The position numbers and the translations under genes are program-made. Under the pieces are notes generated by a model that worked only from the letters and a program-made list of their open reading frames with translations, made no database searches and was not told where the DNA came from. A stretch of 64,000 bases of DNA from Portulaca oleracea (Eukaryota; Streptophyta; Magnoliopsida; Caryophyllales; Portulacaceae). Positions 21,963 to 33,100 of this stretch are shown here, piece by piece; the first letter of the stretch is position 1, and each line of letters opens with the position of its first letter. The stretch is from the NCBI GenBank assembly GCA_029582165.1, contig CM055884.1:16386537-16450536 (forward strand). The letters are read 5' to 3'.

Positions 21963-21985
21963 TAAAAAAATTATAAAAATAACAA

Positions 21986-22997
21986 TAAATCACGTACGAT
22001 TGAAATCAAGTAACATGCATAACTTTCAAATGAAATAATTATAAAACGAATTTAGTGCAAATAGTAAAAGAATTTAATACAAACAGTAAACGAATTTAAT
22101 TCAAATAGTAAATGAATAGTAAGTCGTACACTTTTCTGTTTTCAACCTGTTTTAAACCCAAAACCGAAAATGATCCGAAATAATGAAATGACCAAAATGT
22201 CCAATCCGAAATGACCCGCTTAAACCCGAATTGCTACCCCTAAGAGTGACGAAGAATGATGTGGAGTGAGGAAAGTAATATTTATCCATTTATACTGTGT
22301 GTAACTCTCATTTTTTACGCTATAAAGTGGGGTATAAGGAAGATATCATATTACGGTGTATAATAGGTAAATTTATGATATTATCCCTCGATCCTATTTT
22401 AATTATCCTACTTTCATAAGGTCTCTCTCTATCCAAGTTTCTCACAATTGAACATGACCCAATGTAAATTCATTATATTCATGCCTATCGCTCTCTTCTA
22501 TCAATCTGTCTCATGTTTACCCTTTACTCTAGTTTCTCACAATTGAATGTGACCCAAGCTAAACTCATTCCTTTCACATTCTTTTTCCTCTCTATCTCAT
22601 ATTTACTCTTTACGTTTTGTGTTCAATATATAATTTATTTTTTGTTGTTGATTGTAAATTTCAAAATATTAAGGTGAAAAAATAGATGTAGTTTGCAAGC
22701 CTAACTAGTTAATTGCAATTAAGGAAAGGGGAGGGGGAGAAGAGGAAATATAAGGTAATATATGAGTGTTTTTGGTGTAAGAGAGTACTATTTTCCTGCA
22801 AAATGATTTTGTTTTCATAAAATGGTTTTCCTAGAAAATAAATTTTTAACTAATATTTTCATCTATTGGATACAAAGGAAAATGGTTTCCCAAAATATGA
22901 TTTTCACCTATTTGGTAGTCAGAAAAATGATTTTTAAGTGATTTAAGTGATTTATAGATAATTAAAAAAATGTTATTCTATCTAACACATATTATTG
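21986..22997. other. AT-rich spacer without a gene
   Basis: No coding signal. Three 22-bp tandem units of a GAATTTAATNCAAATAGTAAA-like word occur at about 22039-22105. An imperfect direct repeat, each copy containing TTTCTCACAATTGAA, lies at about 22437 and 22532. Around 22790-22930 there are repeated GAAAATGGTTTTCC-like words, as found in plant foldback elements. Confidence 0.6.
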
Positions 22998-23260
22998 TCA
23001 AAAGAATCCAAACTGAAAAATATTTTCGTCGAAAACCCTAGGCAACGAGCTTCTCAGCTTGGCATGGTTCACTATATCTCTCGCGATCTCGAACTTACCC
23101 GAGAAAGCAATCTCAACAATGTATCTTACTGATGTGTCGAGTTGAATTACGTCAATCAACTCATAGCTTCGTCCACTAAGGATGTCGCCAGTATATTCCC
23201 TCAAAATTTTGCACTCGCCGATGCTCTAACCGATTGCCGCATCAAATTTAGGGTAACATA
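22998..23260 (-). pseudogene. Fragment of a DUF506 (PDDEXK-like) family gene
   Basis: On the minus strand a 68-codon frame reads YELIDVIQLDTSVRYIVEIAF followed by GKFEIAR and a SLPRVF motif. This matches the order of conserved words in the plant DUF506 family (Y-E-Y-I-D-V, then R-Y-I-V-D-I-D-F, F-E-I-A-R, SLP-x-V/I-F). Upstream, at 23205-23260, the reverse strand reads PKFDAAIG, another DUF506-like phrase, but with a stop after it. Family proteins are about 300 residues, so this is a small piece. No intact remainder was found in the window. Confidence 0.6.
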
Positions 23261-23437
23261 GACTTATTCTTCCTAAAAAAAGGCGAAATCTCCACCGATT
23301 AACAGTGTTCTTGGTTGTCGAATTAATCACAATCGTGGTATGAAAAATAGTGATGGAGAGATTGAGCAAGAGCGACTAAGAGAAAAAATAGTGGAAGTCG
23401 TCCATGTGGTAATTTACGGACCTAATCATACGTATAT

Positions 23438-23718
23438 TGTAGATTTTGCCAGGATCGTGCCTGATCAAGCAAGCAGATAATCTATCAAGATGATCATCAT
23501 CACTAAACAATCCACTGATGAGAATATTAGGGAGATTGGAGATACAGAGAAGGAAAAGAGAAGATGAGAGAGAAAATGTTTGTTCTGATTTTTATTTTGC
23601 AATCGTCTAACTAAATAAGAGGGACAAGAGAAATATATACAATGAAGGACAACACAACACTCAAAGAAACAGCTGGCACAGTCCTAACAACCACCAATTA
23701 ACACTAACTGCCTCAACA
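23438..23718 (-). repeat. Copia 3' LTR
   Basis: 281 bp, beginning TGTAGATTTTG and ending CTCAACA on the plus strand. It matches 27175-27468 except for point changes and an indel near the CTAACAACC repeat. TATAT precedes it. Confidence 0.9.
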
Positions 23719-23730
23719 CCCCCCCTCTAG
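23719..23730 (-). promoter_or_regulatory. Copia polypurine tract
   Basis: On the minus strand CTAGAGGGGGGG directly abuts the LTR start, as expected for the plus-strand priming site. Confidence 0.8.
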
Positions 23731-24269
23731 TTGTGAGTTGGAACAAATTGACAACTCCCAACTTGGGCGAAATCGCGTCTTGGTGTGGTGACAACTTTAG
23801 TAAAGAAGTCGGCCACTTGATCCTGGGAGGAAATATACTTGGGTGCAATTTTCTTGGCGTCAAGCTTGTCACAAACATAGTGACAATCCACGTCAATATG
23901 CTTCGTGCGTTCATGGAAAACAGGATTCGCAGCAATATGAAGGGCAGCATGGTTGTCACAGTAAAGAGGGACATGCTCGAGGTTGTTGACCTGAAGGTCC
24001 TTGAGAACGGTGAGGAGCCAAGTAATCTCACAGTAGGCGACCGCCATTGCACGATACTCAGCCTCACATGAAGAGCGAGCGGTGACAGTCTGTTTTTTGG
24101 TTTTCCATGAAATGGGTGAATTACCAAGCAAAATACAATACCCAGACGTGGATTTGCGAGCCATAACATAGCTGGCCCAATCAGAATCGCAGTATGCAAT
24201 CAGCTTGGGTTGAGATGATTTATAAAAATAAATGCCCTGGCTAGGAGAGGACTTGATAACCCACGACAT
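23727..24269 (-). pseudogene. Copia RNase H domain
   Basis: A 180-codon frame with the copia RNase H signatures YCDSDWASYVMARKSTSGYC, KKQTVTARSSCEAEYRAMA, LYCDNHAALHIAANPVFHERTKHIDVDCH and QVADFFTK. It is separated by a frame break from the RT frame (24537-25628); the intervening 24270-24536 still encodes the RT-RNase H connection in other frames. Confidence 0.92.
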
Positions 24270-24536
24270 GTAGTGCAGCCTGCCAATGCAAATCAGTAGG
24301 TGCTTGCATAACTTGGCTCAAGAGTTGAACACTGAAATTAATATCGGGACGAGTGATGGAGAGGTAGAGAAGCTTGCCAATCATCGTCGGTAGCGATTAG
24401 GATCAGTAAGAGGAGTCCCTTGATCAATACCAAGTTTGATATTGGGATCAAGAGGAAGGTGCAAAGGCCTGCAATCAGTCATACGAAGCTCGGCTAACAG
24501 GTCAAGGGCATATTTCCACTGACAAAGAACAAGCCC

Positions 24537-25628
24537 CTAATCTGTATGAGCCACCTCCAAGTCCAAAAAATATCGAGCAGGCCCCAAATCCTTCGTGTGA
24601 AACCTAAAACTCAGAAATCGTTTAAGATGAGAAATAGCCTCCTCCTCATCACCCACAACAATCATATCATCAGCATACACAAGAACATCACAATAATGGC
24701 CCCGAGAAGATTTGAAGAACAAGGAGTAATCAACTTTGGATTGTGTGAAACCAAAGTCCAAAAGAGCAGTAGACAGTTTAGAGAACCACTGCCTAGGTGC
24801 TTGCTTAAGTCCATAAAGAGACTTAAGAAGCTTGCATACCTTGGGCGGCTTACTCCCCCTGTCAACAATAGCTGAGTAGTCGGGCGTAGGATGCACACGG
24901 CTCCTAGTACCAGAGTAACCCAAAGGAAGGGTCATATACACTTCTTCATGCAAGTCCCCATGGAGAAAGGCGTTGGTAACATCCATTTGAGAGATAGACC
25001 AACCTTTTATAGCAGCCAATGCAAGAACAGTGCGAACAGTAGTCATCTTCGCGACCGGAGCAAAAGTCTCTTGATAATCAACACCATACTGTTGTCGATT
25101 TCCCAACACGACCAGTCGAGATTTATGGCGTTCGATGCTACCATCGGAGTTGTACTTAGTCTTGAATAGCCATTTACTCCCAATGGCTTTTCTTCCCGGT
25201 GGTAGATCGGTGATGGCCCATATGCCATTAAGTTCGAGAGCTTGAAGCTCATGGTTCATGGCATCACACAACTGTGGAAACTTAATTGCCTCGGCAAAAG
25301 TAACTGGATCTTCAGTGGAATCCACAGCAGCCATAAACCGTTGAAGAGAGGGGTCCAGATGAAAATAATGAATAAAGTTGACCATGGCATGAGGAGTGGC
25401 ACATGACACAAAGTCCTTCATCCAAGCAGGTTGCTTCTTAACACGAGTAGACCGCCTTACAAGCAGTGGAGGAGGTAAGGGAGACACAGGAGTGGAATCA
25501 GGTGGCGTAGGTGGAGCCATTTCAGGGGAAGGAGGAGGTGTGTCAGCGGTTGCAGGTTGCATAAGATCAAAAAGGTAAGAGGAATCCCAAACTGGAGTGT
25601 TGGTTTGAATAAGAGGTAGAGGTGCCAT
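24537..25628 (-). pseudogene. Copia reverse transcriptase domain
   Basis: A 363-codon frame. A Pro-rich linker is followed by the RVT_2 signatures IGSKWLFKTKYNSDGSIERHK, RLVVLG, DYQETFAPVAKMTTVR, MDVTNAFLHGDLHEEVYM, LKSLYGLKQAPRQW and the catalytic VLVYADDMIVVG. The frame ends at TAG/TAA near 24537 before the RNase H domain. An in-frame insertion-like stretch (YSGTRSRVHPTPDYSA) sits after the MDVTNAFLHG block. Confidence 0.93.
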
Positions 25629-25637
25629 ATATGTAGA

Positions 25638-26267
25638 TCAGTCAAAATGATGGAAAGGAAACACATGTTCAACAAAGCGCATATCACGGGAAACAAACAT
25701 GTGCTTAGTGAGCATGTTGAGTAATTTGTATCCTTTTTGGGTCTCCGCATAACCCAAAAAGACACATGGAACTCCTCGAGCACTGAATTTATCACTGGTG
25801 CGCTGGGGATTATGAGCAAACGCCAAGCACCCAAAAACTCGAAAATGAGTATAAGATGGGACTCGCCCAAAAAGTAGCTCATAGGGAGTTTTATTGTTAA
25901 GGACCGGAGAAGGCAGCCGATTGATGATGTGAGTGGTTGTAAGAACACAGTTACCCCAATATTGGAGAGGCAGTCCAGCATGAAATCGAAGAGCTCGACT
26001 AATTTTAAGTAAATGACGATGCTTACACTCAACCAAGCCATTTTGTTGCGGGCGATCAACACATGTAGTTTGATGAGTAATTCCATGTTGTAGAAAAAAT
26101 TGCTTGCAAGCAACATAATCAAACTCAAGAGCATTGTCAGAATGAATGATTTTGATCCTTTTATTGAAGTGGGTAAGAACAAACTGCACATATGCCTCAA
26201 GAATTTCAAGAGACTGGGACTTATGCTCAATGAGATAAGTCCAAGTAGACCGACTACAACCTTCCAT
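25638..26267 (-). pseudogene. Copia integrase core
   Basis: A 209-codon frame with the integrase core: IKIIHSDNALEFD, GITHQTTCVDRPQQNGLVECKHRHLL, LPSPVLNNKTPYELLFG and the C-terminal FGCLAFAHNP and CVFLGYAETQKGYKLL. The frame is displaced from the upstream protease frame at the A/T homopolymer 26274-26283. Confidence 0.92.
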
Positions 26268-26284
26268 AATAGTAAAAAAAAAAT

Positions 26285-27094
26285 CGATATTCCCTTTGTA
26301 GGTACTCTATAGGGACCCCATATATCAATGTGAACAATCTCAGAAAGGATTTGACTCTTGGACTCTCTGACAGGAAACTGCAATTTGGTCAGTTTAGCCA
26401 TAGGACAAATAACACACACTTGATCTTTATTAGACTGAACTATAGACAATTGAGGAACGTGTTTTAACTTAGACATAGCAGCATGTCCAAGTCTATGATG
26501 CCAAAGAGCATAATCCTGATGCTTGACTGTACAACTAGGAGTAGCTGACACTGTATTCTGAACAACAAGAGAAGTTACAGCATTGTTCTCCTCATCAGAG
26601 AAGTAGTACAAGCCACCCTTCGTTTTACCGACTCCCTTGACAGTCCTTGAGTGTAAATCCTGAATAATACAATACTCAGGATAGAAAGTCACCATACAAT
26701 TGTTATCTTTCACCAATTTTGAAATAGACATCAATTTGAACTTGAAAGTAAGAGCCACAAGAGTATTTTTCAGTTGCAGACCACTCGAAAGAACAATATC
26801 TGCCTCGACTGTGATAGGTGCTTTGGCGCCATTTGGCAAATTAATGTATGTAGTATGCCTAGATTTAGATGCGGCAACAGACGAATACACAGCATGCATA
26901 ATATGATTCGTAGCACCAGTATCCATAATCCAACCAGTTGTATGAATTGAAGAACACGAACAGAAGATATTACCTGCGAAGGTATAATTCGATTCCTCAT
27001 CCGTATCATATCCGGAAGTCGATGTTCCATTTGATTGATGAACAACCAGAGGATTCTGAAGCTCAGCATAATTGATGTGGTCTTTTTCAGACAT
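26285..27094 (-). pseudogene. Copia protease and GAG-pre-integrase region
   Basis: It starts at an ATG 80 bases inside the primer site. The protease box WIMDTGATNHI is seen near residue 58. The GAG-pre-integrase zinc-binding region LWHHRLGHAAMSKLKH and the CVICPMAKLTK part follow, then the integrase start HIDIWGPYRVPTKG. The open frame continues to 25457 only because of a shift at the homopolymer; residues after about 270 are out of frame. No Gag or zinc knuckle precedes it. Confidence 0.9.
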
Positions 27095-27162
27095 GACTTC
27101 GGAGATCTCGAATCATAGATGAAGAACTAAGAAAAATTTTTCTTAATCAGGACTCAAACAGA

Positions 27163-27174
27163 GCTCTAATACCA
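27163..27174 (-). promoter_or_regulatory. Copia primer binding site
   Basis: The minus strand reads TGGTATTAGAGC directly after the LTR, one change from the tRNA-Met primer site. Confidence 0.85.
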
Positions 27175-27468
27175 CGTAGATTTTGTTAGGATTGTGCCTG
27201 ATCAAGCAAGCAGATTATCTATCATGATGATCATCATCACCAAACAATCCACTGATGAGAATATCAGGGAGATTGGAGATACAGAGAAGGAAGAGAGAAG
27301 ATGAGAGAGAAAATGTTTGTTTTGATTTTTATTTTGCAATCTTTTAACTAAACAAGAAAGGCACAAGAGAAATATATACAATGAAGGACAGCACAACACT
27401 CAAAGAGACAGCTGGCACAGTCCTAACAACCTAGTAACAACCACCAATTAACACTAACTGCCTCAACA
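27175..27468 (-). repeat. Copia 5' LTR
   Basis: 294 bp. The inner end now reads CGTAGATTTTG, with the first base of TG changed to C. The outer end is CTCAACA, followed by the TATAT duplication. Confidence 0.88.
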
Positions 27469-27881
27469 TATATTTCAACGGAGTGACACAAAACTCCTAG
27501 CTTGAGCATGCAAGTGACACTTGTACATTGTATTATTCATTTCACCAACACAACCGTCACAGTATCCCAATATTACGTTGAATAAATCGATTATATTATA
27601 GACTTTGGTACAAAAAAATTACATGCTTTATTTTATATATTAACTAATCATTAATAGTATGATTTTGTGGATTAAATTTGATCAAATAAGAAATTCAACA
27701 TTGACATGAACTATGTTAAAATTAAAAAAATAAATTAATTAATATATCATTTTATATAATTTACAAGGTAAAATGATTGTATTTATATAATTTAATTATT
27801 TCAACCCAATATATAATGATACTATTTTTGGACTTATATTTTTGTAATTATAAATATGGAATTAAAGTAATAATTATCAAA

Positions 27882-28222
27882 AAATTACTTGGAGGTACCC
27901 CAATATTTGGGGAAACTATTTTTCGGTACCCAAATTTTTCAAAACTCATTTTGAGGTACCCTTAAATTTTGGGTTAGTAATTATTTTGTGCTTTTCCAGG
28001 CATCAATTTTATTAAGTCACCGAAATACCCTTATTCTTCTTCTTCAAGGGTATTTCTTCAAAAATGGAAGAATAAGGATATTTCGGTCATTAACCAAATT
28101 GATGACAGGAAAAACACCTAATAATTATTAACCCAAAAATTAAGGGTACCCAAAATGAGTTTTGAAAAATTGGGGTACCTGAGAAACATTTTACCAAACG
28201 TTAAGTTACCTCCAAGTAATTT
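27882..28222. mobile_element. Foldback (long inverted repeat) element
   Basis: Two arms of about 165 bases are imperfect reverse complements. Outer ends are AAATTACTTGG and CCAAGTAATTT. The arms share GGTACC words, the stretch AAAACTCATTTTG and a centre with AAATACCCTTATTCTTC facing GAAGAATAAGGATATTT. No ORF encodes a transposase. No clear target duplication was seen, so the class is open. Confidence 0.8.
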
Positions 28223-28648
28223 CGTTGAATACATCCGCGGTAAATTTTCCCAACATTACTCTCTCTCTTTCATCACAATGCGGAGGTATGTAGTTGCTTT
28301 GATATTCGTTCAGAATAACTTTTCAATTATTCCAACCGGTTTTCTTCAATTTCATTTTACTACCATTTAGTCAAATTGTGAAGCTATCTGGCTAGGTAGT
28401 TAGCACTTAGCACTAAGATTTTCTCAAGGATGCTTAATTTACCTACAAGATAAAAGCATATATTTATTTTCTATTAGCCTAATATATTTTGCAATGATCT
28501 TGCTAATTAATAAATAAATATTATGGTATGTCGCTTGTATCAGAAGGAGATGATGCATACTTTTTTATTTTGCTCATTTCAGTAAATGTTTGTGTCGAAT
28601 CACGAATACATGCAGGGAGGAAGGAAAATGAAGATTATTGAGGATATA

Positions 28649-28863
28649 CTCCCTCCGTCCCAAATTAATTGACACTTTAACAAAATTTTGACCATTAATT
28701 TCTTACAAATCACAATGAGTTACAATACGAAATTACCGTCATGAAAAAGATACTTCTCTAAAAATTACAATGGAGGTAATTTTATATCATAACTCATAAT
28801 AATTTATGAATAATTAACGGTCAAAATTTAGTCAAAGTGTCAATTAATTTGGGACGGAAGGAG
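28649..28863. mobile_element. Stowaway-like MITE
   Basis: 215 bp. Terminal inverted repeats start CTCCCTCCGTCCCAAATTAA and end TTAATTTGGGACGGAAGGAG. They are flanked by TA at 28647-28648 and 28864-28865. These are the hallmark ends of Stowaway (Tc1/mariner-derived) MITEs in plants. Confidence 0.92.
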
Positions 28864-28865
28864 TA

Positions 28866-30141
28866 CTATATAGCTTGGTAAAATAGGACACCCGAGGATT
28901 GGACATGCATGAGAACCAAGCGTGGTAAAAAATCTCACATGCACGATCGAAATCCTTCTATTCCTTTGTGGAATCATCCTTCAATGCAGCATTTCTTTCC
29001 TTTGACATGTTCTTAACATGCTTCATTGTTTCTCTTGGCCATCAATATTTAAGAAGCCCATGCATGTCACAGTCAATCTTCATAGTTCTATGTGCTATCA
29101 TATCCTCGCTAGTGTGAGAGCTCTCAACAGATTCTTCCATAACTTTTTGAATGGTCTTGCAACTGGCACCAAATTGTCTCCTTTCATCTTTTTAGCTTCT
29201 ATTACATGGCTGAATGGTACCTCGGGTTGCTTGTTTCACCAAACACCATTCGAAGTTTCTTTCTTTTTTGTCTGACTTATCTCTTGACACCTCTGCACAA
29301 AGATGCCTTAAGAACATGAAGTAGATCATTCCCGAATTCAATAGAGTAAGAGACATGCTCTAGATTATCATCCCCCTATTGATCTCCTGGACCGAGATCA
29401 CCAACTTCCCGAGTTGCCAGCTAATCTATAACCTCCTCTTCTCAGGCTAAAGGACTGGACTTATTCTATCGTTTGGCCGTTTCATTAGACATAGAATCAC
29501 CATTAACATAGGAAACTTTACATGATCTTTTGCTAATGTAGGTCAGACGATTGAAACCAAACAAAAGAGAATCAGAGATGGTTTCGTTGTTATTATATCA
29601 TAGCTATCAATAACCATATCAATCGATGATTCAACATTGTTTTGACAAGCATCACCGTGAGCCCTGAGAATATCACATCTGGTCAACTTTCACAGATTGA
29701 TTGAAAGGAAGCTCTAGACCCTTGCTCAACCATTCTGTTGCGGCCATTAGAATCAGACCATTCAATTTACTAATGGCTCTATCTCTGTCCAATTTTTGAC
29801 CAAACTTCACAAACCGAAACTTCAGACCACTTCATTTCCCTGCTTTTGGAGATATATATACATCAAGGTTTACGAATGAATTAAGGTTTACATTAACGTG
29901 GAATAAGGTGGCTTATCATCCTGAAGCATAGATGCAAAAGTATAAGCAAAGAACAGTAAGATGCTTGTTTCAGAAAACAGTTACATGAAATCATGTTATA
30001 TAGCTCTCTCCTTCATCCATTACAGATCAATCTGTATTTGTCAAGTCATTCATTCACCCAAAAATTGCGCAATCAACACTTTGAACATTGTTTACCAGAA
30101 TGCGTAACTTACAACTGCAGCAGACAAAGCAAACGGTGGCT
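28866..30141 (-). other. Region downstream of the esterase gene with decayed coding traces
   Basis: No intact gene is visible. On the minus strand short coding-like stretches appear near 29580-29810 (for example MAATEWLSKGLELPF, then a nearby SSIDMVIDSYD in another frame), interrupted by stops. I do not recognise the family. They could be remains of a host gene or transposon ORF. The 3' UTR of the esterase gene must begin at 30141 and extend some way into this region. Confidence 0.35.
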
Positions 30142-33100
30142 TCAGTTCCACTGTTGCCTATGGAACATTAAATCCGATACATTTATAGTTGATTTGCCAT
30201 TGTAGGACACAAGATCATAAGGAGAGTCCTCTGAGAATTCTGTTGGCATGGACTGCCAATGTAAGCTTGGAGTCCACTCTGCTTCCTTGAGCACCTTGAG
30301 TATTTCTTCTACTACTATCTTGCTTCCCTCCGTAGATAAATGGATCCCATCTCTGCTTATTTTTATTATTATTATTTTTTTTGAAAAAAAGTTAACACAG
30401 CTGGTATCAAATGCTCTTTGTAACGACAAGTTTTGCACAGGTTTGCTTTTAACACTACCTCTAATTCATAACAATAATCTCCCACGTTCTAGCCTAAATT
30501 ATCAAGATAACATCATTCATTGACTTTTAACCTGGAAAAATTTTGCAATATCTAAGATATCCTTAGGGCTTTGTTTGATTCTGAGAAAATGAGATTGAGA
30601 AAAATTTTGAAAAATGAGGAGCTAGCCTTGCTTCCTTTCGAAAAAGAAGAAGATTGGAAGAATGGGAATTAGATGGAAATCATCAAAAAAAAAAAGGCGG
30701 ACTTTATACGAAATTTCACCTTTTGATATTGTAAGGAAAATCATAAGGAAATGGAAGGAAAGGCTTGGGGAGAGAGGAAGTAAGGGAAGGGTGACAAGAA
30801 AGGACTTCCCAAGCTGGGGGATTTTAATAACAAAAATTCTTGTGCAATCAAAGTTATTTCATTTCTGTTTGAATAAAAATAGTTCATCACCAGTAAGTAA
30901 TTTTGGGGATGATGCTCTGCGGTGTACAGTATGATCAAAGATTCAAAATATGGTTTTGTTTAGGTCACATTTTTGGTTTTGGATGCAGCATGAAAAAATT
31001 GCTAAAATGCGACGTTAGCCAGCGAAAACACCGTTTGGAAAACTCCAAAAACCTTCCAATGTGGCCCTAATGCCATGGATCAACTACATTTTGAATTCCA
31101 TGATGATGAATCCATGATGGTGCAATGTAAGTGACAAACAAGAGAACCGGAGACTAAGAAGACTTACGTAAAACAAGTGCTTAGCCAATCATCTTTTTGT
31201 TGGATAGCAGTCCAGAGATCAATGACTTTGACATCCATTTCTCTACATAGCTTCATCAGAGCCTTGGAATACATTCCACATAGTTCATTTGTTCGTAGCC
31301 TACAAATGAAGTTCCTGGTTTATGGAAAACAAATTGAAAATAAGCACCACCTATATATATTGAAAATAACAGCAGAAAGAAAAGATGTCATTAACTTACT
31401 CTTGACATTCACGAATTTGGACCTCATTAATGGGAGGAGCACCAAGGAAAACTACCCTTGTTGTATCTGAAAGAGCCTAGTTTTTCATAGTTTGGGTTAG
31501 ACCTCAAACTAAGGTGTAGGTACAATGAAAGCAAATTTGAACTAAACAAAAGAAATAGTGTGCTGTCTATGCTCAAAAACAGAAATTTACTTTCAGGTCG
31601 TGATCATTGTGAGCCTCTCAATCTAATCTGCTATTTAGGCAGCATTTCTTTTTTGTTTTTTCTTGAGAATCATCAGGTGCCATCCCGGGCTATCAAATAC
31701 TAACTTTTAGGATCCTCTGTTGCACCAATTTTATTTAAGAAATGTATCACATAATTCTGACCACAGCTACCAAATAGTACCTTGAGATGAGTAGCAATCT
31801 TCCTCATGTTCTCAATGTACTCTGGAAGAGGCACATGAGGACTAAGGCCAGACGGGTGAGGTCCCACTGAATCATTACCTCCAAAATATACAATTACCAA
31901 AGAAGGCTGAGTAGTAGCATCCTAAGATGAGCAAGGTACAGAAACAAGGTCAACATCAACAGACGAAAAGGATTGATTCTAATATGCGCATAAATAGTTT
32001 ATTTGCAGCAAAGTTCTAGAAATGGATGGACAATATATATGTTGCGTACTGGTGTCTCCCCATTGGTTATCAATTAAGGCCTTCTCCATTAGTTGCTTTC
32101 CAGAAATATGTGGCCTCATTTCTGGCTACTTGTAACCCCCCCCCCCCCCTTCCTCCCTCAAATTTTTTTTTTAAAAAAAAAAAACAAAGAAACAACAGCA
32201 ACAACAACGTAACAAAAGAGGGGGCGGGGGAGGAGGAAAGAAAGAAAGAAAGAAATTGAAAATAATAAAGGAAATGATGGCCAGCAGAAAACAATAATAA
32301 AGAAAGAAACAAAAAGATATCGAGGCCCATAAGGTCTATTTGCTTGGCCTTGTAAAAATAAATAAATAAATAAAATATATTTGCTTGGAGAAATTGCTTG
32401 AGGGGAGACAACCTAGATTCACAAAAGAGACCAACGAAGGATGCTTCACTTGATGCGGCATGGGACCATGAACTATCAGTTGGCTGTTGCTAACAAGCCT
32501 CTCGTCTTATCAGCGTAGGTCTACTAAAAGGCACCCCCTCCTTTGGATGCCTGTCATCGTGAAGGGTTGGAGAGATACCCAGGAAAGCATAGTTGATGGA
32601 GACAGAGAAACATACCCATTCTTCAACTAAATAATATTATTGAGAATAACGAAAGTAGCAATTTATCAGGGCCAATATGGTAACACATTCATTGATTGCA
32701 TATTGCAAAGTGATAGATATTATATTATTATGGAAGGAAAAATATTAGTCAAGGTGATATATTTTGTGCACAGGAGGGAAGTATTATAGCTCTATGTGGA
32801 ACGTAATAAGAATTCCTGAATACACTCATAATCAGAATGCATGAATAGGCTACAAGCCTACAGCCCTACTAAACTTGGATGGTGATTGTAGCAGGCGAAT
32901 GCTTGCAACTTCTCATGTTACTGATAGCTTCAGGTAGCTTCATAGAAGATCTAAGATTACTAAAGTTTCCTGAACATCAACAATGGACGCTTACAAACCC
33001 ATCACTTTGTTTCCTGCCAACAATCCATATTTATTTGATTTTTCAGTGGAATCCCAACAAGCTTCTGTAAAGACATAGGATAAGCTCTTGAGTAGCCCAA

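Larger units (their letters stand above)
4590..21985 (+). mobile_element. Endogenous pararetrovirus (caulimovirid), circularly permuted, split by a LARD
   Basis: Two blocks, 4590-7542 and 17290-21985, together make about 7.6 kb, close to one caulimovirid genome. They carry, in order, the end of an upstream ORF, a small ORF, a coat protein with zinc knuckle, a movement protein, protease-RT-RNase H, a TAV-position ORF, a promoter, a poly(A) signal and a tRNA-Met primer site followed by the start of the upstream ORF. Coding order with coat before movement protein and a separate last ORF resembles cavemovirus/solendovirus-type genomes, but I could not test genus. AT-rich codon use differs sharply from flanking DNA. 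Most ORFs carry stops or frameshifts, so this is a fossil copy. The outer boundaries are uncertain by about 50 bases, and no target duplication was found. Confidence 0.88.
23438..27468 (-). mobile_element. Ty1/copia LTR retrotransposon lacking gag
   Basis: LTRs lie at 23438-23718 and 27175-27468. An exact 5-bp target duplication TATAT sits at 23433-23437 and 27469-27473. The orientation is minus: the primer site adjoins the right LTR and the polypurine tract adjoins the left LTR. Protease, integrase, RT and RNase H follow in copia order. Only about 80 bases separate the primer site from the protease ORF, so the gag region is absent. Frameshifts separate the domains. At 4.0 kb it is shorter than a usual 5 kb copia element. 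Confidence 0.92.

Noticed and set aside
23733..24071. 112-codon plus-strand ORF
   Set aside because: Antisense shadow of the copia RNase H domain.
23447..27468. Shorter copia LTR starting at TGCCAGG/TGTTAGG
   Set aside because: With those ends no target duplication exists and nine bases separate LTR and primer site. Extending to TGTAGATTTTG gives a perfect TATAT duplication and an abutting primer site.
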